A stretch of 64,000 nucleotides of DNA from Kineosporia sp. NBRC 101731 (GCF_030269305.1 NZ_BSTC01000002.1:186001-250000); one strand, 5' to 3'. Shown: positions 1 through 8,387, counted from the first letter of the stretch. Numbers and translations: made by a program. Notes: a model not told the origin generated them from the sequence alone.

Positions 1-317
1 TCAACGGTTTCGCCGCCCGGCTGACCGTGGCGGGCATCGACTTCGGCCTGCTCGGGCTGTGGACCATCCGTTCCAGCCTCGAGGAGACCACCCAGGTCTC
101 CACGATCGAGCTGATGGCGGCCGCGGAGTGGTTCAAGTACCTCACCGCACAGCTCAAACAGTGGTCCGAGGCCGACCGGCAGTTCGACGGATCGGACGAC
201 CCGGCCTCGGCACCGGGAAAGCTGCTGCTGAAAGAGGGCTTCAGCCAGTCCGGGTTCAGCGCCACGCGGCTCAGCTACTGGCAGCGGCGTATCCGTGAGG
301 GCAGTACCCAGAGGTAG
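1..317 (+). CDS. C-terminal part of an unrecognised protein (5' end outside window)
   Basis: An open frame runs in from the left edge, in frame from base 3, and ends at TAG 315-317, giving about 104 visible residues. They include a hydrophobic Gly/Leu stretch near the left edge (VAGIDFGLLGLWTI), a predicted helical middle rich in Ala/Leu/Gln, and an Arg-rich tail. Codon use is strongly GC-ending, as in the neighbours, so it is very likely real. No catalytic motif or family is recognised in this fragment. It may belong to a helical cytoplasmic protein, but that is inference only. The next gene starts 30 bases downstream on the same strand. Confidence 0.6.
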   Translation, partial: NGFAARLTVAGIDFGLLGLWTIRSSLEETTQVSTIELMAAAEWFKYLTAQLKQWSEADRQFDGSDDPASAPGKLLLKEGFSQSGFSATRLSYWQRRIREGSTQR

Positions 318-346
318 ACCGGCGCGTCGTCGTCGATACTGGTCAC

Positions 347-880
347 ATGCCAGTTCCGGAACAGTCCGCCCTGATCGTGCCCGTCCCCGAGGTGGAGCCG
401 GTGGTGGGCCCGTTCCGCGCGAAGCTGGACGTGAACGCGGCCAAGGGCGTTCCCGCCCATGTGACCGTGCTCTTCCCGTTCCTGCCGCCGTCGGCCATCG
501 ACGACGAGGCGCGCACCACGTTGCGTGACCTGTTCGCCGGGCACTCTCCTTTCGAGGTCACCTTTACCGAGGTGCGCTGGTTCGGGGACGCGGTGACCTG
601 GCTGGCTCCGTACCCGGACATCGCCTTCCGGCAGCTCACGGCGGCGGCGTGGGGTCACTTCCCGCAGACGCCTCCCTACGGCGGTGAGCACGACGGCGAC
701 CATCCCCACCTGACGCTGGGCCATGGTCACCCGGTCGACGTGCTCCAGGAAGCAGCCGTCGAGGTGACGAGCCGGCTCCCGTTGACCGCCTCGGTCTCGG
801 CTGTGCACCTGATCGCCGGGTCGGACGCTCCGAACTCGTGGCGCACCCTCGACGTGTTCACTCTGGGCAACCACAACTGA
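347..880 (+). CDS. 2'-5' RNA ligase family (2H phosphoesterase-like) protein
   Basis: A 177-residue protein carrying two H-x-T tetrapeptide motifs, HVTV at residues 38-41 and HLTL at 121-124. These are the paired catalytic histidines of the 2H phosphoesterase / 2'-5' RNA ligase fold, and the spacing (about 83 residues) and total length fit single-domain members. Enzymes of this fold act on 2',3'-cyclic or 2'-5' phosphodiester bonds of RNA or small nucleotides; the substrate here cannot be told. The ATG at 347 has only a weak ribosome site. A short hairpin follows the stop codon, suggesting a single-gene transcript or the end of an operon with the truncated upstream gene. Confidence 0.8.
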   Translation: MPVPEQSALIVPVPEVEPVVGPFRAKLDVNAAKGVPAHVTVLFPFLPPSAIDDEARTTLRDLFAGHSPFEVTFTEVRWFGDAVTWLAPYPDIAFRQLTAAAWGHFPQTPPYGGEHDGDHPHLTLGHGHPVDVLQEAAVEVTSRLPLTASVSAVHLIAGSDAPNSWRTLDVFTLGNHN

Positions 881-886
881 CCCGTC

Positions 887-901
887 CGGGCAGTCTGCCC
901 G
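887..901 (+). terminator. Short terminator-like hairpin
   Basis: A perfect six-base stem (CGGGCA/TGCCCG) with a three-base loop begins six bases after the stop codon of the 2H phosphoesterase-like gene. There is no U tract, which is common for actinobacterial terminators. It is short, so it may be only a pause or mRNA-stabilising structure. Confidence 0.4.
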
Positions 902-943
902 CCAGCTGTTGAGAACGGGCACCGCAGGCACGATGAGTCAGAC

Positions 944-1741
944 GTGGATCACTCGCGAGTTCGGCACTCACGCATTCAGAGGAGCCGGCGGGGGCCTGCT
1001 CTCAAGCTCGTGCTGGCCCTGATGTTGCTGTCCCTCGTCATGATCACGCCGATGCTCGCCTGGAATCTCACCGGCGAGAAGGCGGCGCTCGGCCTCAACT
1101 ACACGCTACGCAGCGCCGAGCTGGCCAGCGGAGGCACGACGACCGCGCGCTGGAACCCGTGTCAGAAGGCGATCGTCTGGCGGGCGAACCTGTCGGGCTG
1201 GTCGGCGGGGCAGCGTCCCGCGATGCTCAAGCAGATCCAGACCGCAGTGGCCCGGGTGACGAAGGTGACCGGGATGAAGTACCGCTACGCCGGCACCACC
1301 ACGTTCATCCCGCGCCAGGAGAACCTGGCCTCGGCTCCGGCCGACATCGTTGTGGCCGTCATCAACCCGAAGACCACGAACTTCTCCTTCAGCGAGAACT
1401 CCCTGGGGTACGGCGGCGTGCTGTGGGCGACCTGGTACGGCGGGGACGGTGAAGGAGCGGCTGTGGTGCGGGGTTACGCCATTCTCATTCCCAGCGGGAT
1501 GAAGAAGCTGAAGCCGGGCTTCGGGCCGGGCAACCGGCAGGGGAACGTGATCCTGCACGAGATGGGTCACGCCACCGGGCTGGACCACGTGCGCAGCAAG
1601 GCCCAGCAGATGTACCCCGATCTGACCGCCAAGTCACCCAACGGCTTTGCGCCGGGCGACGTGCAGGGCCTGACGAAGATCGGGACGAAGGCCGGCTGCA
1701 TCAGCGTGCCGTCGCGCGTCAACATCACCGACTACAACTGA
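944..1741 (+). CDS. Membrane-anchored or secreted matrixin-like zinc metalloprotease
   Basis: A 265-residue protein from GTG 944. Residues 1-18 are strongly basic and are followed by a hydrophobic helix at about 19-41, so it is an uncleaved anchor or signal peptide and the rest is extracytoplasmic. The metzincin zinc signature HExxHxxGxxH is complete at residues 205-215 (H205, E206, H209, H215), with G212 in the conserved turn, and a Met at 223 (QQMYPDL) is in position for the Met-turn. A cysteine pair (C73, C253) could form a disulfide. The fold suggests a matrixin/M10-type or related archaemetzincin-like peptidase; the natural substrate is unknown. It stands alone between two unrelated genes. 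Confidence 0.85.
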   Translation: MDHSRVRHSRIQRSRRGPALKLVLALMLLSLVMITPMLAWNLTGEKAALGLNYTLRSAELASGGTTTARWNPCQKAIVWRANLSGWSAGQRPAMLKQIQTAVARVTKVTGMKYRYAGTTTFIPRQENLASAPADIVVAVINPKTTNFSFSENSLGYGGVLWATWYGGDGEGAAVVRGYAILIPSGMKKLKPGFGPGNRQGNVILHEMGHATGLDHVRSKAQQMYPDLTAKSPNGFAPGDVQGLTKIGTKAGCISVPSRVNITDYN

Positions 1742-1802
1742 GACGTCATCCGACAGGATCAGGCGACCGGGATCAGTCCATGGGCTTCAGTCGATTGGCG
1801 CA

Positions 1803-3902
1803 GTGCCGATGAGCTTTTCCATGGGGGCAATGTCGCAGCGGGTACGGCAGTGGTGGAGTCTGCACGCGGGGGCGCGATTCTTCGTGACCCTGGCCGTGAT
1901 CAGCCTCGTTCCGGTGCTGGCACTGGGCACGGTGATGGCTACGCAGTACCGGACCGAGCTGCGTGACCGCGGGGTGGCACAGGGCCGCCTGCAGGCGGCG
2001 CTCATCTCCCGCCTGATCACCGACACGCAGCTCGACTCGGTGACGCTGAAGAACGGTGTCACCGTGATCGAGCGCAGCCGGCTGGACCGGCTGGCCGACA
2101 CCCAGGTGGACAGCGGTGTCATCACCCGCTTCCGGCTGCGGGGGCCCGACCTGCGCATCGTCTACAGCTCGGACGGCTCCGGACTACGGTACGGCCCGGC
2201 GATCGGTGACAGCACCGACCTCGACGGTCAGTCGGCTGCCGACGTGCTGACGGCGCTGAAGGGTGATCCGATCGCCTCGATCGTCACGACCACCCGGTCC
2301 GACCAGAAGCTAGAGGTGATCGAGGCGTTCGCGCCTCTGTACAACGTCCGTACGCATGTCCTGATCGGTGTCCTGCAGGCCGAGTTGCCGTACGCGCCGA
2401 TCGCCGCCCAGATGAACTCCGGCCTGCACCGGTTGTATCTGGCCCTGGGTACCGGGCTGCTCACCCTCTACCTGGTGCTGGCGTCCCTGGTCTGGTGGTT
2501 CACTCGTGAACTGGCCCGTACCGCGGCGCGGTTCGAGCATCAGGCGCTGCACGACGCGCTCACCGACCTCCCCAACAAGGCCCTGTTCGCCGACCGCATC
2601 TCGCAGACCGCGACCCTCGTGGAACGGGGTGGCGGCATCCATCTCGGCCCCGGGCGAAGGGGTGGTGGCGCGGCCGTCGTGCTGTTCAACCTCGACGGTT
2701 TCCGTGACATCAACGAGGCGATCGGTCCGGTCAACGGCGACACCGTGCTGACGACAGTGGCCCAGCGCCTGCGCGACACCGTACGTGCGGTGGACACCGT
2801 GGCCGGTCTGGGGGGTGACCTGTACGGCCTGATCCTGGCCGGGGTCGAGAAGCCGGACCAGATCGAGGCCGCGGCGGGGCGGATCAACAAGGCGGTCGAG
2901 CAGGACATCATCCTCGACGACGTCGACGTACCGGTACGGGTGACCGGCAGCATGGGAGTCGTCTTCATGCCGAAGAACGGCACCAACGCCGAGGTGCTGC
3001 TCGACCGCGCCGACGTGGCGCTGCACGTGGCCAAGACCTCCCACAGCAAACTGGTCTGCTACGACGACGAGCAGAACAACTACAGCCCGGACCGGCTCGC
3101 GATGATCGGGCAGCTGCGCGCCGCCATCGACAACGACGAGCTGCGCCTGCACTACCAGCCCAAGATCGACCAGCCGGACGGTCATGTCACCTGCATCGAG
3201 GCACTGGTTCGCTGGCAGCACCCGGACCGGGGCCTGCTCTCCCCCGACCAGTTCGTGCCGCTCGCTGAGCAGACCGGATTGATCGACGACCTGACCCGCT
3301 GGGTGCTCACGACCGCTCTGCGCCAGCTCACGCTGTGGCGACAGCTGCGGGACGACTTGTCCGTCGCCGTCAACATCTCCGAGCGCAGTCTGAACCATCT
3401 GGACCTGCCGCAGATGGTCTTCGACGCACTGGCCGAGACCGGTGCCAGACCCGGCGCGCTGATGCTGGAGATCACCGAGGCCGCGCTGACCTCCGACCCG
3501 GAACGGGCCGGCGTGGTGATGCAGCACCTGTCGGGGGCCGGGGTGCGACTGAGCCTGGACGACTTCGGTGAGGGCTTCACCAATCTGGGCACCCTGGCCG
3601 AGCTGCCGCTGAACGAGCTGAAGATCGACAGGATCTTCGTACAGGACATGCTCAACGGACCGAACGACGCCGCGATCGTGCGGTCGGTGGTCGAGCTCGG
3701 GCACAACCTCAACCTCCAGGTCGTGGCCGAGGGGGTGGAGACCGCGGAAATCCTGGTGGCGCTCAACGAACTGGGTGTGAACGCGGCGCAAGGGTACTTC
3801 TTCACGCCGCCTCTGCCGTCCGCCGAGATCATGGACTGGATCAGCGCGAACTCACCGGTCAACGAGGCCCAGGACAGCCAGGACCAACCACCGCCGCAGT
3901 AG
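1803..3902 (+). CDS. Membrane GGDEF/EAL protein, probable c-di-GMP phosphodiesterase with degenerate GGDEF
   Basis: A 699-residue protein with a transmembrane helix at about 27-47, an extracytoplasmic sensor segment of about 160 residues, a second helix at about 208-232, then GGDEF and EAL domains. The GGDEF signature site reads G-G-D-L-Y at residues 337-341, so cyclase activity is unlikely and a GTP-binding regulatory role is more probable. The EAL domain keeps its key motifs: E466-A-L-V-R-W, ITEAALT, DDFGEGF, KIDR and AEGVET. It should therefore hydrolyse c-di-GMP to pGpG in response to an external signal. GTG 1803 is the longest start; ATG 1809 or ATG 1827 are alternatives. A second, intact GGDEF-EAL protein lies at 43091-44896. 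Confidence 0.9.
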   Translation: MPMSFSMGAMSQRVRQWWSLHAGARFFVTLAVISLVPVLALGTVMATQYRTELRDRGVAQGRLQAALISRLITDTQLDSVTLKNGVTVIERSRLDRLADTQVDSGVITRFRLRGPDLRIVYSSDGSGLRYGPAIGDSTDLDGQSAADVLTALKGDPIASIVTTTRSDQKLEVIEAFAPLYNVRTHVLIGVLQAELPYAPIAAQMNSGLHRLYLALGTGLLTLYLVLASLVWWFTRELARTAARFEHQALHDALTDLPNKALFADRISQTATLVERGGGIHLGPGRRGGGAAVVLFNLDGFRDINEAIGPVNGDTVLTTVAQRLRDTVRAVDTVAGLGGDLYGLILAGVEKPDQIEAAAGRINKAVEQDIILDDVDVPVRVTGSMGVVFMPKNGTNAEVLLDRADVALHVAKTSHSKLVCYDDEQNNYSPDRLAMIGQLRAAIDNDELRLHYQPKIDQPDGHVTCIEALVRWQHPDRGLLSPDQFVPLAEQTGLIDDLTRWVLTTALRQLTLWRQLRDDLSVAVNISERSLNHLDLPQMVFDALAETGARPGALMLEITEAALTSDPERAGVVMQHLSGAGVRLSLDDFGEGFTNLGTLAELPLNELKIDRIFVQDMLNGPNDAAIVRSVVELGHNLNLQVVAEGVETAEILVALNELGVNAAQGYFFTPPLPSAEIMDWISANSPVNEAQDSQDQPPPQ

Positions 3903-3920
3903 CGGACCGGGGGTGCCAGG

Positions 3921-4496
3921 ATGGGCCTCATGAGTGACAGCGTGCCTGCAGACTCCTCCGAGCCCACCTCTGCCCCGGGCATCCGGATCGGTCATGTCGA
4001 GCGGTTGTCCGCGATGGAGGCGCTGAAGCGGCATTACGGGGCCGGGCGGATCAACTCCCTGGAATACGAGAAGCGCTCGGTGCTGGCGGAGAAGGCGCAG
4101 TACGAGTCGGAGCTGGACGAGCTCTTCACCGACCTGCCCCTGCCTCATTCGGTCGCGCCGGGTTCACCGGCCGACCCCGGCGCGAGCGCTTCCTCGTCCC
4201 CGGTTGGACCCTCTGGTTCGCCACCAGTCGTCGAGACCCTCACCCCGGGCGCCCCGCCCGTCGAGCCGGACCTCGGGCCGGCCCGGGTGCCGAGCCGTGG
4301 GGTGCTCAATATCGCGGAGCCGTACGCGACCACGATCGTGTCGATCACGCCGATACTGGCGGTGATCCTGTTCTTCGTGACCGGGACGTGGATCTGGTTC
4401 CTCGCCATCCCGATCGTGGCGTTGCTCGTCTACGGTCCTGACGGACGCGAAGGCACCGGTCCCGAGGCTGCGCGCCGGCGGGAACGGGAGAAGTAA
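3921..4496 (+). CDS. DUF1707 SHOCT-like domain membrane protein
   Basis: A 191-residue protein. The region at about residues 20-75 (IRIGHVERLSAMEALKRHYGAGRINSLEYEKR) matches the DUF1707 pattern, in which a short helical hairpin with a conserved G-R-I/L-x-x-x-E-Y/F core occurs near the N-terminus of many actinobacterial membrane proteins. A Pro/Ser/Ala-rich linker follows (about 75-130), then two hydrophobic segments at about 140-175 and a basic tail. Its function is unknown; DUF1707 proteins are often linked to envelope or stress genes. The start ATG 3921 lies 18 bases after the EAL gene, so the two may be cotranscribed. It converges on the MerR gene with a nine-base gap. Confidence 0.8.
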   Translation: MGLMSDSVPADSSEPTSAPGIRIGHVERLSAMEALKRHYGAGRINSLEYEKRSVLAEKAQYESELDELFTDLPLPHSVAPGSPADPGASASSSPVGPSGSPPVVETLTPGAPPVEPDLGPARVPSRGVLNIAEPYATTIVSITPILAVILFFVTGTWIWFLAIPIVALLVYGPDGREGTGPEAARRREREK

Positions 4497-4505
4497 CGGG
4501 GTTCT

Positions 4506-4913
4506 TCAGTTACTACGTTCGCGATGGGTCGTGAGGCGGTTGCGCAGCGTTCCGGCGAACGACTCGGCGATACGTAACTGGCCCCGCAGAGCGTCGCAGC
4601 GGGCATCGGCGGCGACTCGGTACATGGCGAGGCGCTCGACCGTCTGGTCATGGCCCTCGTCCTCGGTGTCCGTGTCATCGAGCTTGTCGAGTACGCCGAG
4701 CAGATCGCGCATCTCGTCGAGGCTGAACCCGAGCGGTTTCATGTCCTTGACCAGCTGGAGCCGGGCGACGTCCGCTTCCAGGTACAGCCGGAAACCGCCC
4801 TGGCTTCGCGCCGAGGGGGCGATCAGACCGACTTCTTCGTAGTAGCGGATCGTGCGCAGGGAGAGTCCGACACGCTCGGCCACCTCGCCGATATGCATCG
4901 TGGGCTCCGCCAT
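4506..4913 (-). CDS. MerR family transcriptional regulator
   Basis: A 135-residue protein. Its N-terminal 70 residues (HIGEVAERVGLSLRTIRYYEEVGLIAP, then SQGGFRLYLEADVARLQLVKDMKPLGFSLDEM) are the winged helix-turn-helix of MerR regulators. A dimerisation coiled coil follows. No cysteine cluster typical of metal sensors is present in the C-terminal part, so the effector is not a classic thiol-bound metal. MerR proteins usually act at promoters with long spacers between the -35 and -10 elements. Nothing in the immediate neighbourhood identifies a target; the gene converges on the DUF1707 gene and its upstream side faces the end of the CAP-domain gene. Confidence 0.9.
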   Translation of the reverse strand: MAEPTMHIGEVAERVGLSLRTIRYYEEVGLIAPSARSQGGFRLYLEADVARLQLVKDMKPLGFSLDEMRDLLGVLDKLDDTDTEDEGHDQTVERLAMYRVAADARCDALRGQLRIAESFAGTLRNRLTTHRERSN

Positions 4914-5175
4914 CTCTCCCCTTCACGCCGTCCTTTTGATCCTGCCGACCAGCCGCGACGCGTCAGTTTACGCAAGCTCTCCGGAGCCGCGCTGGCCGTA
5001 TGCCAGATCTGCACTGAGAGCACGCTGAGAGACACTCACGTGGCGCAACACCTGGCCGGGGTCCCTGCCGAACAGAACGGCCCGTAAACCTTCCGCCCGG
5101 TCAGAGTTGAAAGATCATTCGGTTTCGTGAGGTGAGTCCCCGCACATCACGCAGCCTGCCTTGCAGCACGTTCTG

Positions 5176-5235
5176 GCCGACCGCAAAGAGGCCGGGAGCA
5201 ACTCTGGACGAGTCGTTCCCAGCCTCTTGGTCGGC
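5176..5235 (-). terminator. Terminator hairpin of the CAP-domain gene
   Basis: A long interrupted stem lies 11 bases after the CAP gene stop. GCCGACC (5176-5182) pairs with GGTCGGC (5229-5235), AGAGGC (5187-5192) with GCCTCT (5222-5227), and GGGA with TCCC, around a 19-base loop. It has no U tract. Position and strength make it a good terminator candidate. Confidence 0.6.
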
Positions 5236-5245
5236 TGCTGGTGCC

Positions 5246-6235
5246 TTACAGCGGGGTGCCGAACGTCTGGGTCCAGTAGGGCGAGCCGTTTCCGACTGCG
5301 TAGCCCAGGCCCATCTCGGTGTAGGTGCAGTTGAGGATGTTCGCCTTGTGCCCGGCGGAGTTCATCCAGGAATCCATCACGTCGGCGGGGGTCTGCTGGC
5401 CCATCGCGATGTTCTCGGCAGCGGCGCCGAACTTGTAGCCCGCGTCGGACATGCGGTCGAACGGGCTGCGGCCGTCCTGGCTGTTGTGGTCGAAGTAGTT
5501 GTTCTTCGCCATGTCTTCGCTGTGGCTCTGCGCGGCCGCGGTCAGCTTGGAGTTCAGCTTGAGCGCCTTGCAACCGGCGGCGGCACGCTTGGTGTTGACG
5601 ATCGAGAGCACCTTCTGAGCCCTGGTGCCACCCGTACCACCACCACTTGAGGACGTCGTGGTCGTCGTGGTGGTCGGCTTACCGGCCGGGGTGCTCGGCT
5701 TCGACGTCGGCGTCTTGCTCGGCGTCGCCGTCGGCTTGGTGGTCGGCGTCTTCTTCTTGTTGTTGATCGTCAGCGAGTACGTGGCCACCTTGGCGCTCTT
5801 GCCCGACTGCGAGGTGAGCACGCTGACCGTGTATTTGCCGTTGGGAAGCGACGTCGTCTTGAGACGCAGCGCGTAGGGCGCCTTCTCATCCTTCACGACC
5901 ACACGCTTCTTACCGTCGACCACGAAAACAACCAGGCTGCCGGCCTTTACCTGCTTCGGCCCTTTGATCGTGTAGACGCCACTGACCGTGCCCAGGTTCT
6001 TCGGCGCGGCCGAGACCGCCGCGGCCGACTGCGTCGACTCCGGCGTGGGCGCGGTGGTCGACGAGGTGGACGGTGTGGCGCCGGCGTCGAAGTTGGCGGA
6101 CGCGAGCTTCGTGTTCGACTCGTTCTTCGACCCGAACAGCGACGGCCCGACGAACACTGCCAGGAGCGCGATCAGGGTCAGCGGAGCCAGGACGAAGATG
6201 GCGTTCCTCGTCCAGTTCGATGACTGACTGTGCAT
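5246..6235 (-). CDS. CAP (SCP/PR1, YkwD-like) domain secreted protein
   Basis: A 329-residue protein. A hydrophobic helix at about residues 12-31 acts as signal anchor. Residues 80-180 form a beta-rich Ig-like or carbohydrate-surface type segment (GVYTIKGPKQVKAGSLVVFV through YTVSVLTSQSGKSAKVATYSLTI), followed by a Thr/Pro/Lys-rich low-complexity linker (about 183-208). The C-terminal ~120 residues are a YkwD-type CAP domain, with the typical HSEDMAKNNYFDHNSQDG, AAENIAMGQ and AGHKANILN elements. Bacterial CAP proteins are exported and their biochemical role is poorly defined. The gene is monocistronic, with its own terminator hairpin and about 290 bases of upstream non-coding DNA. Confidence 0.88.
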   Translation of the reverse strand: MHSQSSNWTRNAIFVLAPLTLIALLAVFVGPSLFGSKNESNTKLASANFDAGATPSTSSTTAPTPESTQSAAAVSAAPKNLGTVSGVYTIKGPKQVKAGSLVVFVVDGKKRVVVKDEKAPYALRLKTTSLPNGKYTVSVLTSQSGKSAKVATYSLTINNKKKTPTTKPTATPSKTPTSKPSTPAGKPTTTTTTTSSSGGGTGGTRAQKVLSIVNTKRAAAGCKALKLNSKLTAAAQSHSEDMAKNNYFDHNSQDGRSPFDRMSDAGYKFGAAAENIAMGQQTPADVMDSWMNSAGHKANILNCTYTEMGLGYAVGNGSPYWTQTFGTPL

Positions 6236-6477
6236 GAGGACAAGACTCCCAAACGTGCTCGCAGCGGTTGTTCCATTTTCGAAGTTAGCACCGGCACAGT
6301 GCAGTGAAAATGCAGCAAACTGCCCCTGACCTCGTCACCTGCACTGTTCCGGCGAGGCTTAACACAGGCTTGGTGATGGCTTGTGGCCCTGCCGACCGGC
6401 CCACGCCTCCGGGCCGGCACTTACCGATGCGTACCTGCCGTAATGATTCCCGCCAACTGTCGAACTACTTTGCTGTT

Positions 6478-6543
6478 CTCACGCACTGGCCGACCTCACG
6501 CACTGGCCGACCTCAGCGCTGGCCGGCCTAGGACGCTGGCCGG
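6478..6543. repeat. 17-bp tandem repeat abutting a stop codon
   Basis: CTCACGCACTGGCCGAC occurs twice perfectly (6478-6494, 6495-6511). Two diverged copies follow (6512-6527 and 6528-6543), the last lying inside the 3' end of the crotonase gene on the minus strand. The array therefore begins at the last codons of that gene and runs into the intergenic region. The rest of 6236-6477 shows no gene. Confidence 0.8.
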
Positions 6544-7220
6544 ATCATCAGGTCGTCCGACGCGGTGTCGCGCAGTCGGACCAGGGTCGGCGCATACATG
6601 GTGCTCTTGATCCGTCCCAGTGCCTCGCCCGCCTTGGGAGCAAGGTCGGCCGCGCACTTCACCGCTGAGGACAACACCTCGTTCTCCGCCACAATCTGGT
6701 CGACGATGTCCCGATCGTGCGCCTCCGGCCCGCCGTAGCGTTTTCCCGATGTCATGGCCTCGTGCGCGGCTTGAGGCGTGAGACGGGCCTGGATCAGTGC
6801 GGCCATGGCCCGGGTGAACGGAATGCCCAGGTCCACCTCCGGCAGACAGAACCAGCCGCGGTCGGCACGCATGACCCGGAAGTCATGCGCGAGAGTCAGC
6901 ATGGCCCCCGCCGCGAACGCATGCCCCTGCACGGCCGCGACCGTCGGGACCGGAAGTTCGAGCAACTTCGCGAACAGTTCGTGGACCGCGACCACGTAGT
7001 CGACGAACTGCTGGTCGTCCCGATTCCGCAGCCAGTCGAGATCGAGCCCGTTCGAGTAGATCTTGCCCGTGCCCGTGGTCACCAGCGCGCGGGGACCGTC
7101 AGCATGGGCAACCTCTCCGAGCGCACCGCTCACCTCGGCCATCCAGTCGGGACGGAAACGGTTCTCGTCGTCGCCGAGGTCGAGTACGAAGACTTCGCCG
7201 GTGCGGGTCAGGCTGGGCAT
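6528..7220 (-). CDS. Enoyl-CoA hydratase/isomerase family protein (delta3-delta2-enoyl-CoA isomerase-like)
   Basis: A 230-residue crotonase-fold protein. An oxyanion-hole element is visible at KIYSNGLDLDWL (about residues 53-64) and a second at VAAVQGHAFAAGAMLTLAHDFRVM (about 93-116). The usual catalytic glutamate of hydratases is not obvious, while PEVDLGIPF places an acidic residue where monofunctional isomerases have theirs. The length of 230 is short for hydratases but matches plant/actinobacterial enoyl-CoA isomerase-like members. It lies 15 bases downstream of a second crotonase on the same strand, so the two are probably cotranscribed and act on acyl-CoA turnover. Exact chemistry is inferred, not shown. 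Confidence 0.85.
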   Translation of the reverse strand: MPSLTRTGEVFVLDLGDDENRFRPDWMAEVSGALGEVAHADGPRALVTTGTGKIYSNGLDLDWLRNRDDQQFVDYVVAVHELFAKLLELPVPTVAAVQGHAFAAGAMLTLAHDFRVMRADRGWFCLPEVDLGIPFTRAMAALIQARLTPQAAHEAMTSGKRYGGPEAHDRDIVDQIVAENEVLSSAVKCAADLAPKAGEALGRIKSTMYAPTLVRLRDTASDDLMIRPAS

Positions 7221-7235
7221 CGTCGGGACTTCTCC

Positions 7236-8387
7236 TCATTGGCCGGTGAAATCGGGGCTGCGACGTTCAGAGAACGCAGTGACCGCCTCGATCAGGTCTT
7301 CCGAGGACAGGAACGCCGCATTCCAGGCCGCCACTTGCTTGAGTCCGATTTGCACCCTACTCGCACGCTCCGCGTCAAGGACCTGTTTCACCCCCTGAAC
7401 CGCCAACGGCGGATTCTTCGCCACCTCATCAGCGAACTCGCGGGCGGTGTCGAGCACCTCGTCCGGCCCCGGCAACACCCGGTTCACCAGACCGATCCGC
7501 TCAGCCCAGGCAGCATCCACGTCTTTACCGGTCAGGGCCAGTTCCCGGAAGTGACCGTCACCGATGATGGCCGGAAGACGTTGCAGACTGCCGAGGTCCG
7601 CAACCATCGCCATCCGCACCTCACGCACGCTGAATCGCGCTTCCGAACTGGCATAACGCACGTCACATGCCGCAATCACGTCGACCCCGCCACCGATGCA
7701 CCAGCCACTTACCGCCGCCACCACTGGTTTACGGCACTCCGCGATTGCGGTTACGGCGTCTTGCATGACGCGGATCTCGTCGTGCAACCTGGTGCGGGGA
7801 CCGGCCAGTCCGGGGGCGCCGTTGAACAGGCCCTGCCAGCGTTGGCCGAAGGCAATGAGGTCGAGGCCGTACGAGAAGCTTCCACCGCTTCCGGTGAGTA
7901 CCACCGCGCGGATCGTCTCATCCCTGTCCAGCTCCGCGAACACCCGCGGTACCTCAGCCCAGAAGTCCGGCCCCAGCAGATTCCCTTTGCCCGGCCCGAT
8001 CAGAGTCACCTCGGCCACGTGTCCTACCGACTCCGGTAACTCGGCTGTCCCTGAGGACCCGGCTGGCTCTGAAGACCTGACTGGCTCGGGGGACCCGACT
8101 GACCTTGGCGACCCGACTGGCTCTAGGGACCCGACTGACCCCGGGGACCCGACTGACCCCGAAGAATCGGCTCCCCCCGAGGACTCGACTGCCCCTGGCC
8201 GCCCGGGTCCTCCGGCTTCCCGACCGCCGCGCGGCAATGGTCGAACAGTCTTTACCGCGCCATCAGCGCTTTCCTGTCCCAGACCGGCTCCGGCATCCCC
8301 CAGCCTCCGCACGTCCAGCGACACCAACGGTTTGCCCGGGATTTCGTACTGCACAGCCGGTCGAGCGTGCTTCACCTGGTCGGTCAT
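7236..8387 (-). CDS. Crotonase/enoyl-CoA hydratase family protein with an in-frame hexapeptide repeat insertion
   Basis: A 383-residue protein when started at ATG 8387, chosen because GGAGCAGGAGCAG lies directly upstream and because a longer reading would overlap the HNH gene. The C-terminal ~250 residues are a crotonase fold (GSGGSFSYGLDLIAF, then VVAAVSGWCIGGGVDVIAACDVRYAS, then VREVRMAMVADLGSLQRLP). This is the pattern of delta3,5-delta2,4-dienoyl-CoA isomerase-like and related enoyl-CoA hydratases. Between a short N-terminal strand region and the fold sits a Ser/Gly/Pro/Val hexapeptide array of about 48 residues encoded by an 18-bp minisatellite. It is the first gene of a two-crotonase unit. 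Confidence 0.85.
   Translation of the reverse strand: MTDQVKHARPAVQYEIPGKPLVSLDVRRLGDAGAGLGQESADGAVKTVRPLPRGGREAGGPGRPGAVESSGGADSSGSVGSPGSVGSLEPVGSPRSVGSPEPVRSSEPAGSSGTAELPESVGHVAEVTLIGPGKGNLLGPDFWAEVPRVFAELDRDETIRAVVLTGSGGSFSYGLDLIAFGQRWQGLFNGAPGLAGPRTRLHDEIRVMQDAVTAIAECRKPVVAAVSGWCIGGGVDVIAACDVRYASSEARFSVREVRMAMVADLGSLQRLPAIIGDGHFRELALTGKDVDAAWAERIGLVNRVLPGPDEVLDTAREFADEVAKNPPLAVQGVKQVLDAERASRVQIGLKQVAAWNAAFLSSEDLIEAVTAFSERRSPDFTGQ
8056..8199. repeat. 18-bp minisatellite, about eight copies, inside a crotonase gene
   Basis: Eight consecutive 18-base units of the type GACCCGACTGACCCCGGG run from 8056 to 8199. The central four copies are the most alike and both flanks are diverged. On the minus strand they encode six-residue units such as PGSVGS, so the reading frame is preserved. 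The unit length of 18 (six codons) is shared with the array at 12878. Confidence 0.9.

Noticed and set aside
2310-3791. Long open frame on the minus strand opposite the EAL gene
   Set aside because: Its codons mirror the GC-ending third positions of the real gene, its product is a His/Val/Arg-rich shadow without any family, and the plus-strand gene is unambiguous.
6236-6477. Possible riboswitch upstream of the CAP-domain gene
   Set aside because: The leader does not show the c-di-AMP (ydaO) or other known aptamer core and no stable multi-stem layout was found.
6717-8039. 440-codon plus-strand open frame opposite the two crotonase genes
   Set aside because: The minus strand codes for two clear crotonase-fold proteins with ribosome sites; the plus frame has no motif and spans the gap between them.
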